A stretch of 64,000 nucleotides of DNA, taken from Zygnema cylindricum (taxonomy: Eukaryota > Streptophyta > Zygnematophyceae > Zygnematales > Zygnemataceae). Positions 31,465-40,989 of this stretch are shown here, one piece after another; position 1 is the stretch's first letter, and each line of letters begins with the position of its first letter. The translations under genes and the position numbers were made by a program. The notes beneath the pieces were generated by a model that saw only the letters and a list, made by a program, of their open reading frames with translations, had not been told where the DNA came from and ran no database searches. Location: assembly GCA_037447655.1 (NCBI GenBank), contig JBBHKE010001627.1, forward strand, positions 186,829 to 250,828, given 5' to 3'.

Positions 31465-32030
31465 TGTTTTAGAGGAAGGGAGGGGGGGAGGGGGGGGGAG
31501 GGAGGGAGGGAGGGAGGGAGGGAGGGAGGGAGGGAGGGAGGGAGGGAGGGAGGGAGGGGGAGGGAGGAGGGAAGGAGGGAGGGAGGGAAAGAGGGAGGGA
31601 GGGAGGGAGGGAGGGAGGGGGGGAAGGAGGGAGGGGGGGAGGGAGGGAGGGGGGGAGGGAGGGGAGGGGGGGGAGGGAGGAGGGGAGGGAGGGTGGGGGA
31701 AAGGGGGGAAGGGGGGAAGGAGGGAGGGAGGGAGGGAGGGAGGGAGGGTTAGTGAAAGAGAGAGAGGGGAGGGAGGAGGGAGGAGGTGAGGAGGGAGGGA
31801 GATAGGGTTGGAGAGGGGAGAAAGAGGGAGGGAGAGAGAGGGAGGGAAGAAGGGAGGGCGAGAGGGAGGTTGGGACGGAGAGAGAGAGGCAAGGTGATGG
31901 AAAGAGAGAGAGGGAGAGGGGAATGGAGGGAGGGAGGTAGGGAGGAAATAGGAAGATGGAGGGGAAAGAGGAGAGAGTGAAAGAGAGAGAGAGAGAGAGG
32001 GAGAGAGGGAGAAAGACAACAAAGGGGGGA
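31465..32030. repeat. GGGA tandem repeat, G4-prone purine tract of about 560 bp
   Basis: (GGGA)n with few interruptions from 31470 to 31755, then GAGGGAGA-type purine repeat to about 32025. Repeated runs of three or more G at 1-nt spacing fit G-quadruplex formation. Long frames on either strand are repeat artefacts. Confidence 0.95.
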
Positions 32031-32169
32031 AAGTACCGTGGAGGACAATTTCGACAACATTTTCGAAAGTCGATTTCGGCGAAAAATCAAATTCTGAAAA
32101 ATTCCATAACTTCCATTTTCTTTTATTTTTTTAAAAAGAAAAAAAAAAAACACATAATATTCCTTCTAA

Positions 32170-32745
32170 TGATCCTAGAAAGAGAGACTGGGAGGCATCC
32201 TAGAGAGTAATGAGATACCTGGTGGGAACTAGGGATCTATGGTTGCATTTGGGAGGGGAGCACACTGACATCACTACTTGGAGTGATGTCAGTTATGGTG
32301 ATGCACCTATGAGAAGATGCACTTCTGGGTATGTCTTGTATGTGGGGGAAGGTGCTTGTTGTTGGAGCAGTAAGCAACAAAAGGTTGTTGCTCAGTCCAC
32401 TATGGAGGCTGAGTACATGGCCTCTTGTTCTGCTGTGAAAGGGCTGATGTGGGTGAAGTCCTTGTTGCAAGAATTGGGGTACATGAAGAAGGGAGTACAT
32501 GAAGTGTTTTGTGACAATCAGGCTGCAATTGCCATTGCAGCCAATCCAAAACACCATTTCAAAGCTAAGCATATGGATATAAGATTGAGCTTTGTGAGGG
32601 AAAAAGTGGAAAATAAAATTGTGAATTTAGTGTATAGGAGTGATGGGGAAATGGTGGCTGATATGATGACAAAGCCTGTGCCGTCTCCCAAGCTAAAGTA
32701 TTGCAGAGAAAAATGTGGATTAAAAGAGAAATTAAAATTAGACTA
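32170..32745 (+). pseudogene. copia RNase H, uninterrupted C-terminal end of pol (element J)
   Basis: Open frame to the stop at 32744-32746. It reads 'RYLVGTRDLWLHLGG', 'WSDVSYGDAPMRRCTSGYVL', 'CCWSSKQQKVVAQSTMEAEYM', 'LMWVKSLLQELGYM', 'FCDNQAAIAIAANP', 'HFKAKHMDIRLSFVREKV' and 'ADMMTKPV'. The catalytic Asp/Glu pattern (SDVSYG, TMEAEY, CDNQAA) is kept. It lacks RT and everything upstream, so it is a fragment even though its frame is intact. Confidence 0.9.
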
Positions 32746-32746
32746 G

Positions 32747-32759
32747 AAAATAAGGGGAG
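32747..32759 (+). promoter_or_regulatory. Polypurine tract of element J
   Basis: GAAAATAAGGGGAG directly before the LTR TGTTGAAATC. The same AAAATAAGGGGAG precedes the 3' LTR of element A. Confidence 0.75.
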
Positions 32760-32964
32760 TGTTGAAATCACTAGATTTATGGGAGGTATTTTCTAGGTCT
32801 TAATTAAAATAAGAAGGAAAAGAAAAGCAAGAGGCAGCTTGCCTCCATCTTCTCTCTCTGACCCCCATACTTGTTGTAGTCACTGAAAGAGAGAGAAAGG
32901 GCGGTGGAGCCATGGCTGCCTCAGCTCCATAGGCAGGGCTTAAGAGTGACCTAAGTCACTCTCA

Positions 32965-33065
32965 ACCAAAAAGGTTGAGTCCGGAAAGACTCGAACCTCC
33001 GACCGGTAGGGCGAGGCATAGCCGTCAACCCTTACCAGTCTGTCGTAGTAGTCCGTTAGGATACA
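32965..33065 (-). other. tRNA-like block, antisense in LTR J
   Basis: On the minus strand: AGACTGGTAAGGG (D-arm-like), TTGACGGCTATGCCTCGCC, then GGTCGGAGGTTCGAGTC, an almost canonical T-arm/B box (GGTTCGAGTC), and CTTTCCGGAC. D-arm to T-arm spacing is tRNA-like. A tRNA origin is likely; function is not shown. Confidence 0.5.
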
Positions 33066-33547
33066 TAGGGTTCGATAGCTATTTAAACAATAGATAGACG
33101 ACTAATGCGATTAACGGAATTACAAATAAGATACAAAGAAACTAGTTGGGAAATTAAGTGCGCACGAAACAAATGTACTGGACATTTGTTTTGAACGGCT
33201 GGGAATTAAAGCCAACTTAGATCCGACGGCTCACATCATCGCCGAGATCATGGAATGACCGCTTTGGCGGTTTGCGGATGTAACATAACCTCGCGACACG
33301 TGGCAATATGTCATTGGGAAGCCGGAATCCCGGGGAGCGTAAGGACAAGTCCGGAGGAGACAGGCGTCCACTCCATGGCCTTGTCGTACACAGGCCGTAC
33401 AGAAAGTACATCGGCCTTGGTACTTTTCTGTACTGTACAGTCTTCTGATTGGTCCCGTACTTCAGTAGATAGGGGTTGTGAGAGGGTTTGGGACTTAGTG
33501 GATTGAGGAGGTAGCCGCCTCTCTCCCAATAAGCTTGTATAAATATT

Positions 33548-33676
33548 GGCATCTTTGCCGCTTGATAATTAATCGCCTGGTAAGGCGTTTTCAGTGATTC
33601 CTTTTGCTGTGCACTCATGGGAGTCCAGACTGCACAAGGGTGCAGTCAGGTTATCTATTTATGTGCTAGGGTAGCA
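33548..33676 (+). other. Five-hairpin block of the copia LTR (copy in J)
   Basis: Stems GGCA/TGCC (33548-33559), CGCC/GGCG (33574-33587), ACTC/GAGT (33613-33624), ACTGCAC/GTGCAGT (33629-33646) and TGCTA/TAGCA (33664-33676). Four of the five stems differ in sequence from those of A and G but pair just as well. The TATA box lies just upstream, so the block would be at the 5' end of the transcript. Confidence 0.65.
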
Positions 33677-33759
33677 GTTGCTCTCGTTGAAAGTGGGTTA
33701 GTCAAAAACTACCTAGAGGCTTCCTCATTCTTGGTCCAAATGGAGGACACAGAATTGCA

Positions 33760-34160
33760 GAAAGGATTTCCAAAAGCATTCTGTGAACAGACTCAAGAGG
33801 ACGGTAATAGATATCGTATGTACAGGAGAAGAAATATTGGCCGTGTTATTACAAAAATGGAAAAACACTTGATAATCAGTTTGTCGTTCCATACAATCAT
33901 TGGTTTTCGCACAAATACAACTGCCACATTAATGTCGAAGTGTGCTCAACAGTAGCATCGGTCAAATATTTGTACAAGTATGTGTACAAAGGGCATGATC
34001 GCGCCGCAGTGTTATTAGGAAACAACGAGCCAAGGGACGAAATTCAACAATACTTAGATGCACGATATGTATCCGCATCGGATTCATGTTGGAGATTGTT
34101 CGAATTCCCTTTACAAGCTAAGTCTCACACTGTAGAAAAGCTTCCCGTGCATTTACCGTA
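33760..34160 (+). pseudogene. Helitron Rep, C-terminal part
   Basis: Opens mid-protein with 'GFPKAFCEQTQEDGNRYRMYRRR', a one-base loss near 33855 shifts the frame, then 'SVKYLYKYVYKGHDRAAVLLG'-like sequence gives the two-tyrosine region of rolling-circle Rep (33958-34005). Next are 'EIQQYLDARYVSASDSCWRLFEFPL' and 'VEKLPVHLP' with a stop at 34159. The upstream HUH motif is absent. Confidence 0.85.
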
Positions 34161-36715
34161 GCAGCAAATGGTTACGTTTCATGCAACAGAAAATGCGTCA
34201 ACGATTTTGAATCGTGCTTTGTCTACGAAACTTACAAGTTACTTCGACTTATGTGCCAATGATGAGACCGCACGTTCCCTTTTGTATCCGGATATCCTTA
34301 AACATTACATTTGGAATAATAAATATTGGCAAAAGCGAGCAAGAGTTAATCAAAGTGTCATAGGGAGAATGGTTACTTGCTCACCAGTTGAACCCGAACG
34401 TTATTACCTGCGTTTGTTACTTTGCTATCGACGAGGACCACTGTCATTCAAAGATTTGTGTACTATCGAAGGTGTCGAGTATGCCACATTTGCCGAAGCT
34501 GCAAGTGCAATGGGACTTCGCGATGATGATGTAGAGTGGGAAAAATGCATGGAAGAAGCGGTATCATTCCAAATGCTAAAACAACTCCAACACCTATTTG
34601 CCAGAATCCTCCTCTGCGCTAATCTTCAATCCGCAAAATTATTATGGGAAAAGCACTTCAAAGTTATGTCTGAGGATATCCACTATAAAAATCATGCGAA
34701 TTACAAGCTCATGAGTCGCGTAATAATGAGAATCTTCAACGGGAAGAATAATACGAGACTTTATTGGACATTGAACAATACCTACGTGGGGGCGGTAAAT
34801 CGCTTACGGATTATCCAACTTTACCCCAATTGTCAGACTATCTTGAGCAACTCATTCGTCAAACACAAAAACGAAATCCATTAATAGACGTTGAAAAATC
34901 CTACAATCTTGAAGACATGACACGAGTGTTATCATCAATCACCACACTCAATGTGGAACAGAAAAACGTATATGACGCAGTTACAAATGCAGTACAAGAT
35001 ACTTCAAAGGCCGAAACTTGCTTCTTTCTTGATGGACCAGGAGGGACAGGAAAGTCATTTGTCATAGAGAAGATTTTGGCAAAAGTGCGTACTAACGGCA
35101 AAATAGCTATAGCCGTTGCTGCAAGTGGTATAGCAGCATTGTTATTGACAGGAGGAAAGACAGGGCACTCAAGATTTAAGCTTCCATTAGATATAGATGC
35201 TCAATCTACATGCAATATCTCTTCTCAATCAGATCTTGCAGAGCTATTACGTCAAACCTCTCTAATCGTTTGGGATGAAGTTTCTATGTCTCATCAACAT
35301 CTACTTGAGGCAGTAGATAGAACATTGCAAGATTTACGAGGAGATCAAAAACCATTTGGGAATGTAGTGTTTCTCATAGCGGGCGACTTTTGTCAATGCC
35401 TCCCAGTTATTCAAAAAACCACAGATGCTCAAATCATCGCAGCATGCGTTAAAACAACCCCTTATGGCAAAAATTCAAACAACTTCGTCTGAAAATATAT
35501 ATGCGTGTCCGCACAGCTCAAGATGACATTGCCGCTTCAACATTTCAAAAATTCGCCGACTTCTTGCTTCAAGTTGGAGAGGGGAGACACGAATCACACC
35601 CACGGCTATCACCAGAGTACATAAAGCTTCCAAAAGATATAGTGCTACACAGAAGCAATGACACGAATACAAACTTGGAGAACCTCATTCAATGCACTTT
35701 TCCAAACGTAACAACGCAATATATTCGCGATGGATACTTCTCAGATTGTGCTATACTATCTCCTCGCAATGTGGATGTTAACATCGTCAACGACTTGGTG
35801 ATGAGGAAAATACCCGAACAAGAGCATGAATACATTTCTGTAGACTCAGTGGAGATCGAAGAACCTGATCAACAATTATTGTTGCCACAAGAATTCCTCA
35901 ACTCCTTAACAATCAGTGGCATCCCACCGCACAACCTCAAACTTAAAACAGGTGCATCAATTATTCTCATAACCCCATTTATCATACAACTATTTAAGTC
36001 TCTAAATATCAATGTGAAAATTTATATAATCAATTACCCACAATCCATATGCCTATGATTATTATATCAAAATTAACTTGGATATTATAATATATTAAAT
36101 ACACATTCTTTAAAAAAAATCAAATTAATACAAGTTCACATGGTTATTTATCTGTTTAAACATCAAAAAAAATATGCGCACTAATACAAACCACTATCTG
36201 TAATTTCAAAAATTTAAATCGTATTAACAAAAAATATATGATCAGATATTGAATACATATTGATTGACATTTATTAATGTGAAACAGGTACACCAATCAT
36301 TCTACAGCGTAATATCAACGGTGAAAGGGGACTTTGTAATGGAACCAAACTCAAAGTGGTGGGTCTTTCCAAAAACTGCAATCACGCAAAAATACTCACT
36401 GGTGTTGCACGAAACACCGAAGTTTTCATTCCGCGTATACCGATGATCAGCAACGAAAAAACTTTAAATCAAACAGCGACAATTTCCAGTACAAGTAGGA
36501 TTTGCTATGACAATCAACAAAGCACAAGGACAATCAATACACCATTTGGGTCTGATTTGCCCCAATCAGTGTTTGCACACGGACAACTATATGTGGCGTT
36601 GTCGCGAGTCACTTCACGCGCCAATATAAAAGTGTTGATTGAAGAACCGATACTCGAGGATGAAAACGGAACGTATACCAAAAATGTTGTTTACAAAAGT
36701 GTTATTAATGCATAG
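34161..36715 (+). pseudogene. Helitron Pif1-like helicase, frameshifted, with an apparent intron
   Basis: The linker domain (34168-34760, 'FDLCANDETARSLLYPDILKHY', 'VEPERYYLRLLL') passes by frameshift into the helicase: Walker A 'GPGGTGKS' (about 35036), 'AVAASGIAALLL', Walker B 'VWDEVSM' (about 35270), 'GDFCQCLPVI', then after another shift 'ISGIPPHNLKLKT'. The frame continues only if 35952-36287 is removed, giving 'LKT|GTPIILQRNINGERGLCNGTKLKVVGL'. The C-terminal motif 'FAHGQLYVALSRVTSRANIKVLI' ends at 36715. The GxxxTINKAQGQS segment at about 36495-36540 sits in a third frame. Confidence 0.85.
35952..36287 (+). other. Apparent intron (336 bp) in the Helitron helicase, flanked by a direct repeat
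   Basis: GTGCAT at the 5' edge and AAACAG at the 3' edge. Removing 336 bp restores the helicase frame exactly (codon G|GT). It is far more AT-rich than its flanks. The 22 bp around the 5' junction (AAACAGGTGCATCAATTATT CT) recurs around the 3' junction with three differences, so it may be an intron gained by insertion or segment duplication. Confidence 0.7.
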
Positions 36716-37245
36716 TGTACATTAGTTGAATTATAAGTGACACAAGTAGACAAATGACATGCTAAGGTTATGATTTCAAAATCATATTGTGTAACAAAAC
36801 ACACCAACATGAAAGCTGTAGCTAAAAATAAACATTTGCTTTATGACAGTTACACATAGATATAGGCGGAGAATGGTTAGTTTAGTATAGTTAGTTAGCT
36901 GAAATTGCTAGAGCCACACACCATTGAACGTTATTACAAAGGTGACACTCAGTCGTCAATAAACCCATTTAATCTCAACTACGATATTCCTGTTGTGAAG
37001 TAGACTAAATATGATTATGAACTTCAAAACATGTTTGTTTGCACAGAATGACATCTTACATGGGACATTCTCTTGGTTTAAAATTGTTTATATTTGTATT
37101 GCAAATCAAAACACCCTATGGTTGTTATTCCCTTATATGATTTTCATTTGTATAGTTTATCAAAAAACCCACCTGAAGTCGTTGCCAAACATATAGTAGA
37201 GTACAAAAACTCTATGCAACCTTAAATACACACAATACGAACTTT

Positions 37246-37274
37246 GCCCGTGTAACGGGCATTGATTTACTAGT
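37246..37274 (+). terminator. Helitron 3' end: hairpin plus CTAGT
   Basis: Six-bp stem GCCCGT/ACGGGC, loop GTA, spacer ATTGATTTA, then CTAGT. This is the classic 3' signal of Helitrons (hairpin about 10 nt before CTRR), where rolling-circle transfer stops. Confidence 0.9.
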
Positions 37275-37815
37275 TTACAAAAAATATTGAGCCGCGACAC
37301 GTTGGATAATGAACATATGTGTCATGACAGCAAACCAACGGAAATCAAAAAAATTTCGCACATGATATATGCATTCAAAATTCAACGGAAATCACGAAAG
37401 TAGTCTCGTAACGAGCTTCCATCGCGCTATTTTTGTTACTGGCCATTCGTCACACTATTTGTGGAAGCGCTCATTCGTCACGCGAAAAAGCACAAACCCT
37501 AAAAATAACGAGCTGGCATCTAACAAGGGTTGTAAATAATGAGCTGGTATCTGACAAGCGTTTGCGAAGAGTACAAAATGTGTGTGGTACGATGCCCTGG
37601 TCCGCACGTACATGGTACGCAAATGACGATTTCGAGTTGAAGTTGGTCGGTGTAAAAAATATTTGACGATTTTCAATATACGATCTTATCTTTCGTGGTA
37701 CCACTCATTTCTGAGCACGTGGATTACAAACTCTACGCGACAGAACAGCGTTCAAAGTGAAGCATCCTGTAATGTTGTTCGTACGATTACAAAATTTCCT
37801 TATGGAACGCCACCC
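37275..37815. mobile_element. Harbinger-like MITE Q2, left end unresolved
   Basis: The right end GGAACGCCACCC|TAA (37815) and the preceding 210 bp match Q1 (14520-14734). The left end is not recognisable. Sequence from 37275 to about 37440 has no clear identity. Confidence 0.5.
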
Positions 37816-37869
37816 TAACTATTCAAGAGAGAGGAATAATACCTGTCACGTCGCTTTGCACTAATTAGT

Positions 37870-38834
37870 TGTAACAGTAATAGCGGATCGAACTTGTTTA
37901 TAAATGGGTATTTAGGTGTTATGATTATAGAGTACTAAAATTGGTAGACGTCCGCGAAAGAATCACGGTATTTGGAGTTATATTTTAAAAGTTATAGCGA
38001 TGGGTGTATTTAGGTGACAGCGTGGGGTCTAAATAACAAGTGGGTATCATTGAAACGGGTTAAGGGTCAAATTAGTACCGAAATTACGCGCGTACGTTTC
38101 ATAAAGTTCTAATGAAACGTTTATTATGCACGGTGCTTCGTTTCGTACAAATTTTAGTACGAAACGTCACTTTCACTTAAGGGAATTTCGTAGGAAGTTT
38201 CGCGTGCGAAATTTGTTACGCACGCTCGTGCGAAGTCGTGTCGTTTGCCGCGCAATTTTGCACGTAAATGTTACCTAGTGAAACGTAACGTTTGATTGGT
38301 TAGTAAAGCGCTAAGTAGTTAGTAAGAGATTTCGCACGTTTTTGCATTGGCCAGTCTGAGTCTTTGCTGATCAATGATTGGCCCAGGTAAAAGCCTGTTA
38401 AAACGAAGCGTTGACTCTGGCCTGGCGAGTCCAGGGCGATGATGGATAAATAGTGAAGTGTAAGAGGAGAGTAGACATCTTTTCCTTTGGAGAAGTTTGT
38501 GGAAATTCCAACTGATCTTGGTCCTGAGCGATTAATACCAAATTGGAGAAAAGGCATTTTTGCATTGAAATCTCTTACTAACTAAATAGTGTTTTAGTAG
38601 TTAAGAGATAGAATTATTAAGAGTGGAGAGTAGAGGAAACAATTTAAATTGAAGGGTTGAGCCACGAGGGCAAGAGACCAAGCTAATGTTATGTGGACAG
38701 AAGCTTCTTCTAATTTAAAGTTATCCTTATGTGAGTGTTTTCCAATGTGGATGTGTATTTTCCAATGTGTGGAATGTGTGGTTGGAATTGTTTGTAGTAA
38801 TGGGATTTTCCGAGAGGTAGGAGATCTTGTTACA
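37870..38834 (+). repeat. 5' LTR of the gypsy element
   Basis: TGTAACAGTAATAGCGG ... GAGATCTTGTTACA. Carries TGGATAAATAGTG (TATA-like, 38442). Compared with the 3' LTR it differs at scattered single bases (for example GGTGTTATG/CGTGTTATG). Confidence 0.95.
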
Positions 38835-38836
38835 TA

Positions 38837-38853
38837 TGGTATCGGAGCTCTGG
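38837..38853 (+). promoter_or_regulatory. Primer-binding site of the gypsy element
   Basis: TGGTATCGGAGCTCTGG begins 2 bp after the LTR. Plant initiator tRNA-Met 3' ends give TGGTATCAGAGCC, so 11 of 12 leading bases match. The animal tRNA-iMet end (TGGTAGCAGAGG) fits less well. Confidence 0.85.
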
Positions 38854-39615
38854 TTAGAAACCAGGGAGAAGTTTGCTCACCCGAAAATCGATTGCCGTGA
38901 CCGGTGAGGGTGCTCTGACCTGTGTCGGTGGAACCACAATGTGAAGTGGTAGGGGATTGGAGGGAAACTAAGTGACCACACTGCCAGCGGCCGCTGGTTA
39001 GATGTGGGGCGTGCTTAGGTCCTAAGGACTAAGGCGGGGTGGGCAGTGTAGCCACCGCTGAAGCTCACTCCAATTACCTAGAGGCCAAACAAACTTGCCT
39101 TCTCCTAGCAATGATTCATGTGTAGAGGGAGGGCTTGAAGCCATGAAGGGTGAGGATGTGAGGATTATAGAACAAAAGATCCTGATGTAGTGGGAAGTGG
39201 GAAATTTGCTAATGGAGGAGAAGGAAAGTGGAGTACTTTACTTCTTCAAGAGCAAAAGAGTCCAGAAATGACTCAAAACTTTTCAAACCCTAAATTGTTA
39301 CCTTTGATTGATTTCAATTTTGCTGTTGCAAAATTTATGGTTAAATCTTACCTTTGATAGCTTTCAATTTTTGCTATTGCAAAATTTGTGGGGAAATTCT
39401 TACATTTCTGTTTCAATGTTGAGAAATTGAAAATTTGAATTTGTACTGACTTATTGTCAATGTCTTTTTAATTTCTCAGATCTCGATCTTTTCAAAGGAT
39501 TTGTTAAGGAGAAGAAGTTTTGGATTGGAGCAATCAAAAGGACTTCAAACCTGCAGCAAATTTCATTGGGAAATTATACTCTATCTTTCCTTTTGCTTGA
39601 TTTAATTGTGTGTTA

Positions 39616-40932
39616 ATGGCAAATTCTGCATGGAAACGTGAAATGGAGAATGCTTTGAATGTGTTGAAGAAGCGAACTGTGAAATTGGTCAAAAGATTAA
39701 AAAATCATGCTACCGCTGTGGATGAAACCATTTCCGAATTGAAAAGTGAATTAAAAGTTGTCAAAGAAAATGGAAATGTTTCAAATGAGAAATTAGATGA
39801 ACTTATTAACTTAATTCAGACCAAGAATGATATGAATGACCAAAAGGGTGAGAGTAAGAAAATGAATGCCAGTTTTAGGGAGGATGATCATGATAGACCT
39901 AAGAAGATAATGGATCTGAAATTGTCTATTAGTGAGGCACCATCGTTTGATGGTAAGAGGATTGATGAGTTGGATGCTTGGATTTTTTATATGGAATATT
40001 ATTTGGAGTCTAGAAATTGCGATCGTGATGATTACACTTCTTTTGCTGTTAACTGTCTGAAAGGCGATGCTCAGATTTGGTATTATACTCAGAGAAGGTC
40101 TAAATTGATTCCTGATAATGCTGATTGTGAAACTTTTAAAACCGCGATCAAATCGCGTTTCTTGTCTGTCACTTTTAAATCCAGAATGGAAGAAAAGTGG
40201 CTGAATTGTAAGCAGACTGGATCTGTGAAGGATTATATTGTGGAATTTGACTCATCTAGTATTCATGTCATAGGTTTGACTGATGAAATGGCTAAATTGC
40301 ATTTCTTGAACTATTTGAATCCTATACTGGAATCAGAACTAAAACATCAAAAATTTAATAATTTGAAGGAATTACAAGATAAGTCATTGGAATTAGAGGA
40401 TCAGTTGGGGTATTATCGGGAAACTCGATCACTCAGGGGTAATTTAAATGAAGTATCACAGTGGGATGAGGAGGAATTTGTTGAAGAGGGTTTGAATGCT
40501 GGTCTGGTGAATAGGCAAAATATCTTCAGGGGAAATCAAAGGGGTGGACATAGTGTTAATGCAGGAAATAAATTTAACAATAGAGGGGGGTACATTAAAA
40601 GTCCTAAACCGAACATTAATGCTCAGAAGCCTAACCTTACCATCCCCACATGCACTATTTGTTAGAAAAGGGGTCATAGAGCATTTGAGTGTGCACAATT
40701 GAAAAAGATTAAATGTTATAACTGTGGAGAGGAGGGACATTTTAGTAGAGAGTGCACAAAACCCAAAAAGAAAGTCACTTATTTCAAATGTGGAGGTCCA
40801 GATCATTACGCTAAAGACTGTACAGATAAAGGTTCTCTCAAAACAGTCGATGTAAATGAAGGTCTCCAAGAGGATATTGCATTATATCTAGCTGAGCAGG
40901 AAGCCCAGGAGGTGGGAAACGGAAAGGACTAA
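39616..40932 (+). pseudogene. gypsy gag with zinc knuckles, one internal stop
   Basis: ATG at 39616. The N-terminus is coiled-coil-like ('KRTVKLVKRLKNHATAVDETISELKSEL'). The capsid (about residues 100-270) holds 'APSFDGKRIDELDAWIFYMEYYL' and 'AVNCLKGDAQIWYY', typical of retrotransposon gag. A TAG at 40663 falls inside the first zinc knuckle 'CTIC*KRGHRAFEC'. Next come an intact knuckle 'CYNCGEEGHFSREC' and a damaged third, 'YFKCGGPDHYAKDC', where the first Cys is Tyr. The frame ends at 40932. Pol lies in the -1 frame relative to gag. Confidence 0.9.
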
Positions 40933-40989
40933 CTGAAAGTTTAAAAAATCCTTCTGATGAAATTCTCAACAACAGACCTATGTTAGGAT

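Larger units (their letters stand above)
32166..33759 (+). mobile_element. 3' fragment of a copia element (J), inserted in the Helitron
   Basis: Only the RNase H end of pol and the 3' LTR remain. The left edge (about 32166) meets A/G-rich low-complexity DNA. The right edge, the LTR end TTGCA at 33759, abuts Helitron Rep sequence mid-gene. This suggests the copia inserted into the Helitron and its left part was later lost. Confidence 0.85.
32760..33759 (+). repeat. 3' LTR of copia element J (1000 bp)
   Basis: TGTTGAAATCACTAG ... ATGGAGGACACAGAATTGCA. It contains GCCATGGCTGCC (32920), an antisense tRNA-like block (32965-33065), TGTATAAATATTGGC (TATA, 33536), the hairpin block (33548-33676) and the orphan gag start ATGGAGGACACA at 33740. 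Confidence 0.88.
33760..37274 (+). mobile_element. 5'-truncated Helitron with RepHel relic and intact 3' terminus
   Basis: Carries the C-terminal part of Rep, the linker domain and a Pif1-type helicase, and ends at 37274 in a Helitron terminus: hairpin GCCCGT-GTA-ACGGGC (37246-37260), ten bases, CTAGT, followed by T. The 5' TC end and the HUH part of Rep are missing because copia J abuts at 33759. Several frameshifts and stops show it is inactive. Confidence 0.9.

Noticed and set aside
31462-32022. Long minus-strand Ser/Pro/Leu-rich frame
   Set aside because: Artefact of the GGGA repeat, which has few stop codons in any frame.
33617-33955. 112-codon plus-strand frame
   Set aside because: Chimera of copia LTR and Helitron Rep sequence, created by the insertion junction.
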